DNA of 64,000 nt from Armatimonadota bacterium (lineage in GTDB: Bacteria > Armatimonadota > Zipacnadia > JAUWAU01), in NCBI GenBank assembly GCA_030601885.1, contig JAUWAU010000025.1:1-64000 (forward strand), in the 5' to 3' direction. The position numbers and the translations under genes are program-made. A model generated the notes under the pieces. That model saw only the letters and a list, made by a program, of their open reading frames with translations. It was not told where the DNA came from and did no database searches. Shown one piece after another: positions 33,782 through 42,338 of this stretch; the stretch's first letter is position 1, and each line of letters begins with the position of its first letter.

Positions 33782-36060
33782 GGTGCAGCGCGGCAGAGAG
33801 ACGGCTGATACCGCTGCTGTTGGGCGAGCTTGGTGACGCCGACGCGACGCGAGTGCTGGAACATGTGCGCGCATGTCACCGGTGTCAGCACGAGATGGAC
33901 GCGCTGTCGCTGACGATGGACCTGGTGCGCGAGTTGCCGGAGGAGCCGTTCCCGGCGGAAATCGACGCAGAGGTGGCGAAGCGCGTCGCCCGAGCGCAAG
34001 AAGCGCCGGCTCGTCGCGCATGGAGTTGGCAAGCGCGCGCGGCCGCCGTCGTGGTGCCTGCCGTCTTGGCTCTTGGATGGTTCATTTTCCACTCCACAGC
34101 TACCAAGGCCCCGCCCGGCCCGGCCACAGTGGCCTTTGCCTACGGTGAGCCGGTGATATGGCAAGGACAGCGCAAACTGGAGACCGGCCGAGGCACGAGG
34201 CTGGCTCCTGGCGTACGAGTGCTGACCGAGGAGACAGACCGCATCCTTATCAAGCTGGCGGACGGCTCTCAGGCGTTGGTGGACTTCGACAGTTGCGTGG
34301 AAGTTTCCCCCCAGCGCAAGCACGGCACACGGAGCACGAGCCCCGACTTGGTGATCCGTTCGGGCCGCACGTGGGTGTGGAACCCTGGCGACAGTGAGGG
34401 GATGCGGATTGGAGTTCGGGATTGCAGCGTGTCATTGCGAGCGGCCGAGGCGATGCTGGCCGCGGCTACGAGTGACGCCTCCGGAGGCGTCACTCTTGTA
34501 ACGCTCCGTGGGCAGTCTGTCGTCAAGCGACGCGGAGAAGAGCGGGCGGTGCCGGAGAAGTGGATCTTCTCCGCCGGGCTCGATGGGCGCTCAGAGACCA
34601 TCCCCGTCCCCGAGCCACGGCTGCGCACACTGCACGTGCAGGGCCGCCTGGGGAGCCACTACGAGGTCTGGAAGCCTCCCGCGTTATCGCGGACCGATCT
34701 CCTGGAGACTCTGGTCACCCCTCGGATTCGTCTCGGCCTGCGCGTCGAGCCCATTCCGACCCCGGACGGAGGACTGAGGGTCGAGAGCGTTGCGCCTGGC
34801 TCGCCGGCCGCCTCCGCCGGTGTTCGGGCGGGCGACATAGTCCTATCGCTTCGGGGGCGCTCCATTGACTCGGTGGACGAACTGCGTGCCCAAGAGATAC
34901 TGCTCGGTGCGCGGGATCGTTCCGAGGGGAACGGGCAACTGAGCATCGTGGTCGGCCGCGGAAATGCGCTCCTGCGGCGGCGAGTGGCGCTCGGCGTAAC
35001 CTCAATGGCCGTTGACTGCACTCCGAGAGCGCGCGCGCAGATCGCGAGAGCAGGAGCAATGGTGGCAGCAGGGGACCTGGTTACGGCTCAAGAGACGTAC
35101 CGGGCCGTTCTGCAGCACGAGCGCGCCTGCATGGCCGCTCGGTTCAACCTGGGCCTTCTCGAGGAGTACGAGCAGGACTGGCGCGAGGCGGCCGCGCTTT
35201 ACCGGGACGCTGTGGCGGTTGCCCCGGACAACGCGGACATCTGCCTGGCGTACGGACGATCCCTGATGGGAGTGGGCAACATGCGCCGTGCGGCGGAAGA
35301 GCTCTCCCACGCGCTCAGTATACAGCCCGACCTGGCACAAGCCCGGTATCTGCTGGGGCTGAGCTTGCTGTTCGACGGACGGGAGGAAGAATGCTGCAGG
35401 CAGGCGCAACAACTCCGGACCGAGATCCGAGCGGAGGCACTGGCTGAGATCCTCCTCGGTGCCATTGACCATTTCAGCGACGAGAGGGACGCTGCTGCGG
35501 ACCACTACCGACGGGCACTTGAGGCGGATCCGTTGAATCTCCAAGCCAGGCTGTGCTTGGGAGCCACGGAATTCGCCGCCGGTCACTTAGAAGAGGCGGA
35601 GCGGCTCTTCCGGCAGGCGTTCGAGCAAGACCACGGCTGCTTCAAGGCTGCCTCCTCCCTCGGCATAGTGTACGGGCAACGCAAGCAATGGCGCAGGGCA
35701 GAGCATTGGTTGCGCCGAGCGCTCGCACTTCGACCGGAATCGGCTGAGGTGCTTAGTAATCTGGGCTGGCTCAACTGTAAAATGGCACGCCTTCTGGACT
35801 CGCAAGAGCACTATCGACAGGCCGAGCAGTACTATCAAGATGGACTCACGCTTGATCCATTATTGCCCCCTGCCGCACGGGTCGGCTTGGGGATAGCTCT
35901 GCAGCGCCAGGGCCGCTACGCGGAGGCGGCGGAGCAGTACGTGGCAGCTCTGGAGCTGGACCCCAGCAATAGGCAGGCCCGCGATCATTTGGTGGACACC
36001 TGTCGCTCGCAGAACCAACTCGCCGAAGCCGAACGGATGCTCGTCCACTACTGGCTGTGA
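33778..36060 (+). CDS. Anti-sigma factor fused to FecR-like, PDZ and TPR domains
   Basis: 760 residues from the ATG at 33778, which overlaps the sigma stop. Domains in order: a zinc-finger anti-sigma domain (His29, Cys33, Cys36 in EHVRACHRCQ), one membrane helix (about 86-104), a FecR-like periplasmic region (about 115-270; LAPGVRVLTEETDRILIKLADGS), a PDZ domain (about 330-400; LRVESVAPGSPAASAGVRAGDIVLSLRG), and at least eight TPR units (about 415-760). The first part should hold the sigma factor at the membrane; PDZ and TPR outside could sense misfolded or assembling envelope proteins. The architecture is unusual: FecR, PDZ and TPR are all appended to one anti-sigma. Domain limits are estimates. 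Confidence 0.85.
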   Translation: MRCSAAERRLIPLLLGELGDADATRVLEHVRACHRCQHEMDALSLTMDLVRELPEEPFPAEIDAEVAKRVARAQEAPARRAWSWQARAAAVVVPAVLALGWFIFHSTATKAPPGPATVAFAYGEPVIWQGQRKLETGRGTRLAPGVRVLTEETDRILIKLADGSQALVDFDSCVEVSPQRKHGTRSTSPDLVIRSGRTWVWNPGDSEGMRIGVRDCSVSLRAAEAMLAAATSDASGGVTLVTLRGQSVVKRRGEERAVPEKWIFSAGLDGRSETIPVPEPRLRTLHVQGRLGSHYEVWKPPALSRTDLLETLVTPRIRLGLRVEPIPTPDGGLRVESVAPGSPAASAGVRAGDIVLSLRGRSIDSVDELRAQEILLGARDRSEGNGQLSIVVGRGNALLRRRVALGVTSMAVDCTPRARAQIARAGAMVAAGDLVTAQETYRAVLQHERACMAARFNLGLLEEYEQDWREAAALYRDAVAVAPDNADICLAYGRSLMGVGNMRRAAEELSHALSIQPDLAQARYLLGLSLLFDGREEECCRQAQQLRTEIRAEALAEILLGAIDHFSDERDAAADHYRRALEADPLNLQARLCLGATEFAAGHLEEAERLFRQAFEQDHGCFKAASSLGIVYGQRKQWRRAEHWLRRALALRPESAEVLSNLGWLNCKMARLLDSQEHYRQAEQYYQDGLTLDPLLPPAARVGLGIALQRQGRYAEAAEQYVAALELDPSNRQARDHLVDTCRSQNQLAEAERMLVHYWL

Positions 36061-36123
36061 GCTCTCATCCCACGTAGTCCTCGAAATTCGATAAAACCCC
36101 CTCGCTGATCCCGGCAACTAATA

Positions 36124-36159
36124 GTAATAGGGATGTTACACACGTATACGTAATAGGGA
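36124..36159 (+). promoter_or_regulatory. Direct repeat and palindrome upstream of the Ig-like lipoprotein gene
   Basis: GTAATAGGGA occurs at 36124-36133 and 36150-36159 (26-base period), flanking the palindrome ACGTATACGT (36142-36151). The second copy runs into the ribosome site GGGAGGGG. The AT-rich stretch stands out from the GC-rich surroundings and is a candidate protein-binding or promoter site. Confidence 0.35.
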
Positions 36160-36173
36160 GGGGCGCACAGCAA

Positions 36174-36899
36174 ATGACAGGCCAGCACAGGGGAGCCCAG
36201 TATCTACTGTGGCCGGTAGTTCTGATGGCGCTGGTGGTTCTGACGGCGTCGTGGGCTTGCGACGACCCGCCGCCCATCATCATCCTCAGCCCCGGCCCCG
36301 GCGGGATTCTGAGCGGCACGGTCACCATCGAGGCAACGCCGAATGATGATGGCTCGAGCACGAATGCCAATATCGGTTATCCGGGTAACTCGTATGCGCT
36401 CGGGGTCGCATCTGCGCGCCAGGAGACGGCCTCGGCCGCAGGTGTCACGATCTCCCGCGTGGAGTTCATCGCGATGGGAGAGAGCATCGCGTCCTTCACG
36501 ACGCCCCCTTACATCTGCGAGTGGGATACCACGAGCGTGAAGGACGGCCACTGCAACGTGAAGGCAGTGGCGTATGACGGAGATGGTCGTGCACTCTTCC
36601 CACCTGACCGAGTGCGGGTGGTGGTGTGCAATGCCGTGAGGATCGGTCAGCCCGCCAAAGATGCCGTCGTGAGCGGGATGGCCACCATAGCCGGAACGGT
36701 GAAGGAAGGCGTCAAGGTCTCGCTCATCAAGGTATACGTGGGCGGCAAAAAGATCGGCTCGGCAACGGCGTCCCCGTTCTCTCTCCAGTGGGATAGCACT
36801 ACCGTGCCCGACGGGCAGCACTTCCTGAGGCTCAAGGCCTACGACGGGAAGCGCCTCGTGCGCCAGTGCAGAGCGCGGTTCAAGGTCAAGAATAAGTAG
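36174..36899 (+). CDS. Exported protein with two Ig-like domains
   Basis: 241 residues from the ATG at 36174 behind GGGAGGGG. The signal LLWPVVLMALVVLTASWAC ends at a Cys, so it may be a lipoprotein. Two beta-sandwich modules follow, each with the Big/Ig pattern IxILSPGPGGILSGTVTIEA...VEFIAMGESIASFTTPPYICEWDTTSVKDGHCNVKAVAYD (listed here in pieces only) and VRIGQPAKDAVVSGMATIAG with SPFSLQWDSTTVPDGQHFLR. Such modules occur in surface proteins. It lies between the sigma/anti-sigma pair and the flagellar-type cluster, separated from the latter by 280 bp in which I see no gene. Confidence 0.8.
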   Translation: MTGQHRGAQYLLWPVVLMALVVLTASWACDDPPPIIILSPGPGGILSGTVTIEATPNDDGSSTNANIGYPGNSYALGVASARQETASAAGVTISRVEFIAMGESIASFTTPPYICEWDTTSVKDGHCNVKAVAYDGDGRALFPPDRVRVVVCNAVRIGQPAKDAVVSGMATIAGTVKEGVKVSLIKVYVGGKKIGSATASPFSLQWDSTTVPDGQHFLRLKAYDGKRLVRQCRARFKVKNK

Positions 36900-37179
36900 C
36901 GCGGCTGCTGTCGGCTCCCGCGAACTGAGCGGAGAGTAGCTCCGCGCCAGGCGCTGTGGAATCGGGTCCGCGCCACGTCTGCTGCGTGGGTGGAATGTGT
37001 CTCTGCGCCCCATGTGGCGGGCGAATCATCACGCGGATTCATTGGGGACGGACCAGGATTCGAGAGAGAATGTAAGTAGTTGCCCGGCGAGCTTAATGCA
37101 TTGGTCGTGCTGCAAGAGCTTGAAGCGAGGTGGGGCAGCACTGCAAGCGAAGCGCCGAATGGGCAGCATCGGTTGAATT

Positions 37180-38283
37180 GTGACGCAGTTACAAGCAGTG
37201 TGGCAAGAAGCATCATTGTGGCATCGCGTAGTTGCAGGCATCACCTGCATTGCTGCCGTGGGAGCGATCGCGGCATTGACCGCCACCCACGCACGCCGCA
37301 CGCAGAGCGCGCGGCAAACTGCCTCGCCGGCGAGCCAGCTCGCCCGGACACCGTCGGCGCCAGATGACCAATCCCCAGGTGGCATTCGTAAACCCTCACT
37401 GTCGTTCAGCCCCTACTCGTCGCTCCGGAACGCGGCCACCAGCGATCTCGAGGGGCGCGTCACAGAGGCCATCTCATCGTTCCGGGACGTTGCGCGGGCA
37501 CGCGTCCTGGTGCGGCCCGCCATTGAGTCACCCTTCGCCGATAGCGCAAAGTCGGCATCGGCGCTGGTGATCCTTGGCGTGCGCGATGGCGCATACCTCA
37601 GCGGCGATGCCATCGCCGCCATAGCCGAGTGCGCCACGACATCGGGCGCCTCCCTGCAGCAGGTCCGCGTAGTCAGCGAGAGCGGCCAGACGCTTTTTGG
37701 CGCTGGGGCAGTGCAGGTGAACGAACTCGGCGGACGCCAGGAGTCTCCGCTGCGTGCGCCGTCGCCAATGCCGTCGAAGGGGCTCCGCCCGCAAGCGGCT
37801 TCCGGGTGGGCGTTCTCGCTGGCAGCGCTCGCGGGAGGGCTCGCGGTCGGCTTCTGTGCCGGGCTTATGCTGGCCTCGCGGCGCCGCAGAGGACGGCAGA
37901 ATGACGAGGCCATAGAGGCACGGCCATCTGAGTCCGCCGCGGCCGCCTCCCACATCGCCTCTACATCCTCCATACTGACGGGACTCACGGCCGACGAACT
38001 TCTGCTTCTGGTAGCGCACGAGCGGCCAGCCGTCGTGGCCCGCCTGCTCGAAGGCGCCGATGCCTCTGTGGCAGCGGTCGTGCTCCAGGCCCTACCGGAG
38101 GCCAAGCGTGCTGAGGTCACGGCTGTGGCTCAGAGCCGGACGCGACCGTGGCGTGGCGCGCGCGCCGCTCTGCAGCGCGCGGTTGCGGCAAAGCAGAGCT
38201 TACTCGTGAGCCGTGTAGGTGAGGGCACACGTGCGAGCGTTGCAGCGGGAGGTACGCCCGATGGCCCGGCTCATCAAGGCTGA
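37180..38283 (+). CDS. fliF: Miniature FliF-like MS-ring protein with FliG N-terminal-like segment
   Basis: 367 residues from a GTG at 37180; no good ribosome site. Helix 1 is at about 17-34. Residues 88-175 read DLEGRVTEAISSFRDVARAR, VLVRPAI, SASALVILGVRDGAYLSGDA and VRVVSESGQTLFG, the pattern of one ring-building (YscJ/FliF) domain. Helix 2 is at about 209-232, followed by a basic stop. Residues 268-318 (GLTADELLLLVAHERPAVVA, then LQALPEAKRAEVTAVAQ) look like the FliG N-terminal armadillo segment (LxxEHPQxxAxxL..LPxxxxxEV). Normal FliF is about 550 residues with three ring domains, and FliG is a separate protein of about 335. Neither is complete here, and FliG C-terminal torque helices are absent. 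First gene of the export cluster, overlapping fliH. Confidence 0.65.
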   Translation: MTQLQAVWQEASLWHRVVAGITCIAAVGAIAALTATHARRTQSARQTASPASQLARTPSAPDDQSPGGIRKPSLSFSPYSSLRNAATSDLEGRVTEAISSFRDVARARVLVRPAIESPFADSAKSASALVILGVRDGAYLSGDAIAAIAECATTSGASLQQVRVVSESGQTLFGAGAVQVNELGGRQESPLRAPSPMPSKGLRPQAASGWAFSLAALAGGLAVGFCAGLMLASRRRRGRQNDEAIEARPSESAAAASHIASTSSILTGLTADELLLLVAHERPAVVARLLEGADASVAAVVLQALPEAKRAEVTAVAQSRTRPWRGARAALQRAVAAKQSLLVSRVGEGTRASVAAGGTPDGPAHQG

Positions 38284-39037
38284 CGACAGCCGTAACCTCG
38301 CCCACCAGGTCCGGCCCCTTGGGCCGCGCGCGCGCCCATCGGTGGCCATCCGGAGGCGACCACAAACTCGTGTGCACCTGCGCCCTGATGAGGAGAAGCA
38401 CCGCAATGCAGAGACTTGGCCCGAGTCATCGGGCCGCACTGACGAAACGAAGAGCTTTGTGGCGCTGCACGGTCCCGAGGGCGTTGAGGCGGCCGATCTC
38501 GCCGCTCGGCAGCTTCCGCCGGCGCCAGATGAGGAAGAGGCGGCGCAGATGGAGCGGGCTGAGTACGCCCGGGAGGCGGAGCGACTCCGGCGCCTGGTGC
38601 AGCGCATTGTGGAGCGAGTGTTGAGTGAGCGGCAGAACATGGTGCATGCAGCCCGAGCACAGATCGTGGAACTCGCCATGGCCATCGCCGAGCGCGTCGT
38701 GCGACAGGCCGTGAGCTGTGACCCTGCGGCTGCTGAACGAGCTGTCACCGAGGCGCTCACGCATGTGCACAGCAGCGAACGAGTGCGTGTGCGGTTGAAC
38801 CCGAGCGACTTGGACCATGTGCGCAATGTGGACCTGGAAACGGCAGCGGGCTTTACAGGCATTGAGCGGCTCCAACTGATCGAGGACGCCGACGTGGACG
38901 TGGGCGGGTGTGTCGTGGAGACGGAGATGGGGGCGATAGATGGCCGGATCGCGACGCAGCTCGCGCAGGTGCAGCACGCTCTACTTGAGGCGCTCAGGAC
39001 GGGCCGAGTAGACCCGCCCGGCGAATCGGCACTGTGA
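38261..39037 (+). CDS. fliH: FliH-like regulator of the export ATPase
   Basis: 258 residues from the ATG at 38261 with GGGAGGT 8 bases upstream, overlapping fliF by 23 bases. A charged N-terminal half leads to a long helix (EEEAAQMERAEYAREAERLRR) and the FliH/SctL C-terminal domain: VRVRLNPSDLDHV, LQLIEDADVDVGGCVVETEMG, IDGRIATQLAQVQHALLEAL. It binds FliI and links the ATPase to the C-ring. Position between fliF and fliI is the standard order. Confidence 0.88.
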   Translation: MARLIKADDSRNLAHQVRPLGPRARPSVAIRRRPQTRVHLRPDEEKHRNAETWPESSGRTDETKSFVALHGPEGVEAADLAARQLPPAPDEEEAAQMERAEYAREAERLRRLVQRIVERVLSERQNMVHAARAQIVELAMAIAERVVRQAVSCDPAAAERAVTEALTHVHSSERVRVRLNPSDLDHVRNVDLETAAGFTGIERLQLIEDADVDVGGCVVETEMGAIDGRIATQLAQVQHALLEALRTGRVDPPGESAL

Positions 39038-39113
39038 CATACACCTCTGCCCGCGGAGCCGGCGATCGGCAGCCGAACGCGGCCTGCTACTGACAGCCGA
39101 TGGAGGACTTGCG

Positions 39114-40547
39114 GTGGCTGCATCACCGGTGTGGAACGGACCCGGGCTTGACTTGGAGCCGGCCTTCAGAGCGGTGCGCGGCGCGGCGCCGTTCCGCCGC
39201 ACGGGCCGCGTCCGGCAAGTGGTGGGGCTGGCGGTAGAGTCCACGGGCCCTCATGCGCGAATCGGCGAGGTGTGCTCGATCCGCACCGCAGGGGGCAGTC
39301 ACCTAGGCGCCAAAGCCGCCTCGGCGGCGGGGCGAGGCGAGCTACTGGCGGAAGTCGTCGGGTTTCGCGACCGAAACGTGCTATTGCTGCCCCTTGGAGA
39401 GATGGAGGGCATCGAGGCGGGCAGCGAAGTCATCGCTCATGGCAGACCGCTGCAGGTGGGCGTTGGGCCGGGCCTTCTCGGGCGAGTAGTGAACGCCTTT
39501 GGTCAACCCATCGACAACAGAGGCCCGATCCCGGTCGAACGCTTCCAGTCGCTTTCGGGCAGCGCGCCCGGGCCGTTGGACAGGACTCGTGTGACCGAGG
39601 TGCTGGGGCTGGGTGTGCGGGCCATCGACGGACCGCTGACATGTGGCAAAGGCCAGCGGATCGGCATTTTCGCCGGAAGCGGCGTGGGCAAGAGCGCGCT
39701 GCTGGGCATGATCGCCTGTAATACGAGCGCCGACGCGAACGTCATTGCGCTCGTGGGAGAACGGGGCCGGGAGGTACGAGAGTTCATCGAGCGCGACCTC
39801 GGCGATGGCCTGGCGCGTTCCATCGTCGTCGTGGCAACGGCAGAGCAGCCGCCACTGGTCCGCCTGAAGGCCGCCTTCACGGCTACGACGATGGCGGAGT
39901 ACTTCCGCGATGAGGGTTGCGACGTGATGTTGATGATGGACTCCATCACCCGGGCAGCCACCGCCCGCAGGGAGGTCGGCCTTGCCGTCGGAGAGCCGCC
40001 AACGACGCGCGGCTACACGCCCTCGGTATTCGCCATGCTGCCGCAACTGCTCGAGCGTGCCGGCACCTCCCGCACCGGTACCATCACCGGGGTGTACGCC
40101 GTCTTGGTCGAGGCAGACGATCTGACCGAGCCCATCGCCGACGCCCTGAAGGCGATACTTGACGGACACGTCGTACTCAGTCGGCGTTTTGCGTCCGAGG
40201 GGCGATACCCGGCCGTGGATGTTCTGGCGAGCGTCTCGCGAGTGATGAACGATATCGTCTCCCCCGAACACACGGCGGCAGCCAACGCCCTGCGCCGTGT
40301 CCTGGCGACATACGCTGAGAACGAGGACCTTATCGCCATCGGCGCCTACCAGCGCGGAACGAATCCCGATATCGACGCTGCGCTGGACCGCATTGGTGAC
40401 GTGCGGCGTTACCTGGCGCAAGGGCTGGATGAGGAAGCTTCGTTTGAGGACTCGATCCGGATGCTGGTAGAGCTGTTTCCCCAGGCCTGCAACGACGCCC
40501 GGGGCAGCACGCTCTCCGGGACACGCTCCACGGCCGGCGAAGCATGA
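39114..40547 (+). CDS. fliI: Flagellar-type export ATPase FliI
   Basis: 477 residues from a GTG at 39114 with GGAGG 8 bases upstream. Walker A is AGSGVGKS (187-194); GERGRE (215-220) carries the catalytic Glu; Walker B is around DVMLMMDSITR (270-280), followed by the conserved RRE in ATARREVGLAVGEPPTTRGYTPS. It resembles the F1 beta subunit in the usual way. It hydrolyses ATP to unfold and load export substrates at the cytoplasmic face. Length (about 450-480) is normal, and nothing in the active site is missing, so the export machine is likely active. Confidence 0.95.
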   Translation: MAASPVWNGPGLDLEPAFRAVRGAAPFRRTGRVRQVVGLAVESTGPHARIGEVCSIRTAGGSHLGAKAASAAGRGELLAEVVGFRDRNVLLLPLGEMEGIEAGSEVIAHGRPLQVGVGPGLLGRVVNAFGQPIDNRGPIPVERFQSLSGSAPGPLDRTRVTEVLGLGVRAIDGPLTCGKGQRIGIFAGSGVGKSALLGMIACNTSADANVIALVGERGREVREFIERDLGDGLARSIVVVATAEQPPLVRLKAAFTATTMAEYFRDEGCDVMLMMDSITRAATARREVGLAVGEPPTTRGYTPSVFAMLPQLLERAGTSRTGTITGVYAVLVEADDLTEPIADALKAILDGHVVLSRRFASEGRYPAVDVLASVSRVMNDIVSPEHTAAANALRRVLATYAENEDLIAIGAYQRGTNPDIDAALDRIGDVRRYLAQGLDEEASFEDSIRMLVELFPQACNDARGSTLSGTRSTAGEA

Positions 40548-40590
40548 GGCGGCCGGCTGAGTCAGCCAGTCATTACGGGAAGCTACAGCA

Positions 40591-41064
40591 ATGCGACCGA
40601 AGCGAGCCGGCCTGGCGAAAGTGCTCGAGCATCGGCGTCGGGACCAACGGCATCGGCAGATCGCCGTCAGCAAAGCGGAGGCACGATTGGCCCGCGCGTT
40701 GCGCTGCGAGCGCGCCGGGCAGCAGCAGTTGCGCGACAGCGTGACCGACTTGGGCTGTGGGGCCAACGACGGTGCATCGCTGCGCATCGCGGGTCGCTAC
40801 GTGACCCATCTGCGCCGATGCCTTCAGGACGAACAGTGGCGCGTGTCGGCCGCGCGGGCGCAGTTGAGACGAGCTCGGGAGCGACTCGTGACCGGGGCGC
40901 GAGAACAGGCGGCCATCGAGCGCCTGCTGGCGAGCCGGCGCCGGGAACGGGAGGCCGATGAGGCCCGTGCCGACCGGGCCATGCATGATGAGCACGGGGC
41001 GCAAGCGGCGCGCCTGCGTACCGCATTGCACCATGAGAACGCCGACGGCCGCCCTGCCGAGTAG
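40591..41064 (+). CDS. fliJ: FliJ-like coiled-coil protein
   Basis: 157 residues from the ATG at 40591. Nearly all helix, extremely rich in Arg, Ala and Glu (for example RLARALRCERAGQQQLRDSV, ARAQLRRARERLVTGAREQA, RREREADEARADRAMHD), as in FliJ, which forms the two-helix stalk in the FliI ring and contacts FlhA. The assignment depends mostly on its position after fliI and its length, since FliJ sequences are poorly conserved. Confidence 0.8.
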   Translation: MRPKRAGLAKVLEHRRRDQRHRQIAVSKAEARLARALRCERAGQQQLRDSVTDLGCGANDGASLRIAGRYVTHLRRCLQDEQWRVSAARAQLRRARERLVTGAREQAAIERLLASRRREREADEARADRAMHDEHGAQAARLRTALHHENADGRPAE

Positions 41065-41070
41065 ATCATA

Positions 41071-41949
41071 ATGCTGCTTCCGAAGTCGGCACACACCGAA
41101 GCTCTGCAGTTACCCGACGCTGAGGCCCTGGGAAACTGGGCTCTCAGAGCGTTGGAAACGCACTTGCGGCGGGCGCTGCGACGAGCCGACGACCTGGTGG
41201 CTGACGGCGGCGCATCACGCGAACTGCGCGTGGCGAGGGTGTCGGCGGCGAGGGATGCGTCGGGGCCACGAGGCCCGATCGTGCTCTGGCGTGTGCCCCT
41301 GCGGGCAGACATGGGGGAGGCCGTGCACGTGGTGGAGACGGCAACCGCCTCCGCGCTCGTGGATGCTCTCCTCGGCTCGCCCACGGCCGACACGAGTGAC
41401 CAGGGACTCACGGCCCTTGATTGCGCGATACTGGGCGCGTGGGCGGCACAGCTCGCCAGCCGACTGCTCGGACCCGTGCTCGACCCTGGCTCCCGCGGCG
41501 CCGTCCAGGTGGAGCAGGCGGAGAAGTGGCGCATGCGCCTGGTCGGCGAAGATGGCGTCGCAGTGCTTCTTGAGCTGCGGGCGGGCGGGGCGTGCGGGTC
41601 TCTGGCGATATCGCTGCCCACGCGGGCGGCGTTGAAGCTGGCCGCATCGGCACTGCCTGTCAGTCGGTCACGAGAAGTGATCGCGGTGCAGCTCCGATCG
41701 GCGCGGGTCCACGTGCAAGCACGACTCATCACAACAACGCTGTCGCTCGCGGAAGTGGCCTCGCTGCGCTCAGGAGACATACTGGTGCTCGACGTAGCGC
41801 CTGGCGATGGCGCAGAATTGCTCATCAACGGCCGTGGCAAGTTCGTGGGCAAGGCGGGATTCATGGATGGGCGGATCGCCTTTCAAGTCGGCAGCAGAAC
41901 AGCCCCGGGGGCCGGGCACGCAGGGGCGAAAAGCGGTGAAGCAACATGA
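41071..41949 (+). CDS. fliM: FliM/SctQ-like C-ring protein lacking the CheY-binding N-terminus
   Basis: 292 residues from the ATG at 41071. The C-terminal SpoA domain is visible: VQLRSARVHVQARLITTTLS, SLRSGDILVLDVAPGDGAEL and KFVGKAGFMDGRIAFQV. The middle region (LTALDCAILGAWAAQLASRL) recalls the FliM core. The N-terminal LSQEEIDALL motif that binds CheY-P in flagellar FliM is absent and the protein starts with MLLPKSAHTEALQL. It may act as a C-ring or sorting-platform subunit without chemotactic switching. Its stop overlaps the fliN start (ATGA). Confidence 0.75.
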   Translation: MLLPKSAHTEALQLPDAEALGNWALRALETHLRRALRRADDLVADGGASRELRVARVSAARDASGPRGPIVLWRVPLRADMGEAVHVVETATASALVDALLGSPTADTSDQGLTALDCAILGAWAAQLASRLLGPVLDPGSRGAVQVEQAEKWRMRLVGEDGVAVLLELRAGGACGSLAISLPTRAALKLAASALPVSRSREVIAVQLRSARVHVQARLITTTLSLAEVASLRSGDILVLDVAPGDGAELLINGRGKFVGKAGFMDGRIAFQVGSRTAPGAGHAGAKSGEAT

Positions 41950-42338
41950 CAGCCGCGTCCCATGAGTTGGTGCCGTCCGAGGGGGCTTCGGATCTTCCCC
42001 AGCCTGAGGGCGCCGACGGCAGCCACGAAATCAGCACAGAGCAGGGAGCACTCCCTGAGGTCACCGGCCAGGAGGGCGGCCCGGCGGGCCCGCTCGGATT
42101 TCTTGGGGACGTGCCAATGCAGTTGGAGATACGCCTCGGCGGCGCGGAGCTCGCCATCGAAGAGTTGCTCAAGCTGGCAACGGGGGATGTTGTCGCCTTG
42201 GAGCGCCGGGCCGATGATCCCGTGGAAATCGTCGCGGGCGGGCGGGTCATCGCACGCGGGGAGATGGTCGTCGTCGATGGCGGACTCGGCGTGCGCATTA
42301 CCGAACTGTGCGGGGGTGGGGGTGGCGCCTCGGACTGA
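41946..42338 (+). CDS. fliN: FliN-like C-ring protein
   Basis: 130 residues from the ATG at 41946, overlapping the previous stop. An acidic, unstructured N-terminus leads to the SpoA domain FLGDVPMQLEIRLGGAELAI, EELLKLATGDVVALERRAD, PVEIVAGGRVIARGEMVVV, DGGLGVRITEL, which has the FliN signature. It stacks with FliM at the base of the export gate. The stop shares one base with the fliO start. Confidence 0.93.
   Translation: MTAASHELVPSEGASDLPQPEGADGSHEISTEQGALPEVTGQEGGPAGPLGFLGDVPMQLEIRLGGAELAIEELLKLATGDVVALERRADDPVEIVAGGRVIARGEMVVVDGGLGVRITELCGGGGGASD

Noticed and set aside
37080..37367. A small gene (FliE or similar) upstream of the FliF-like gene
   Set aside because: The 95-codon frame from 37080 has no FliE signature and overlaps the FliF-like start by 188 bases in another frame.
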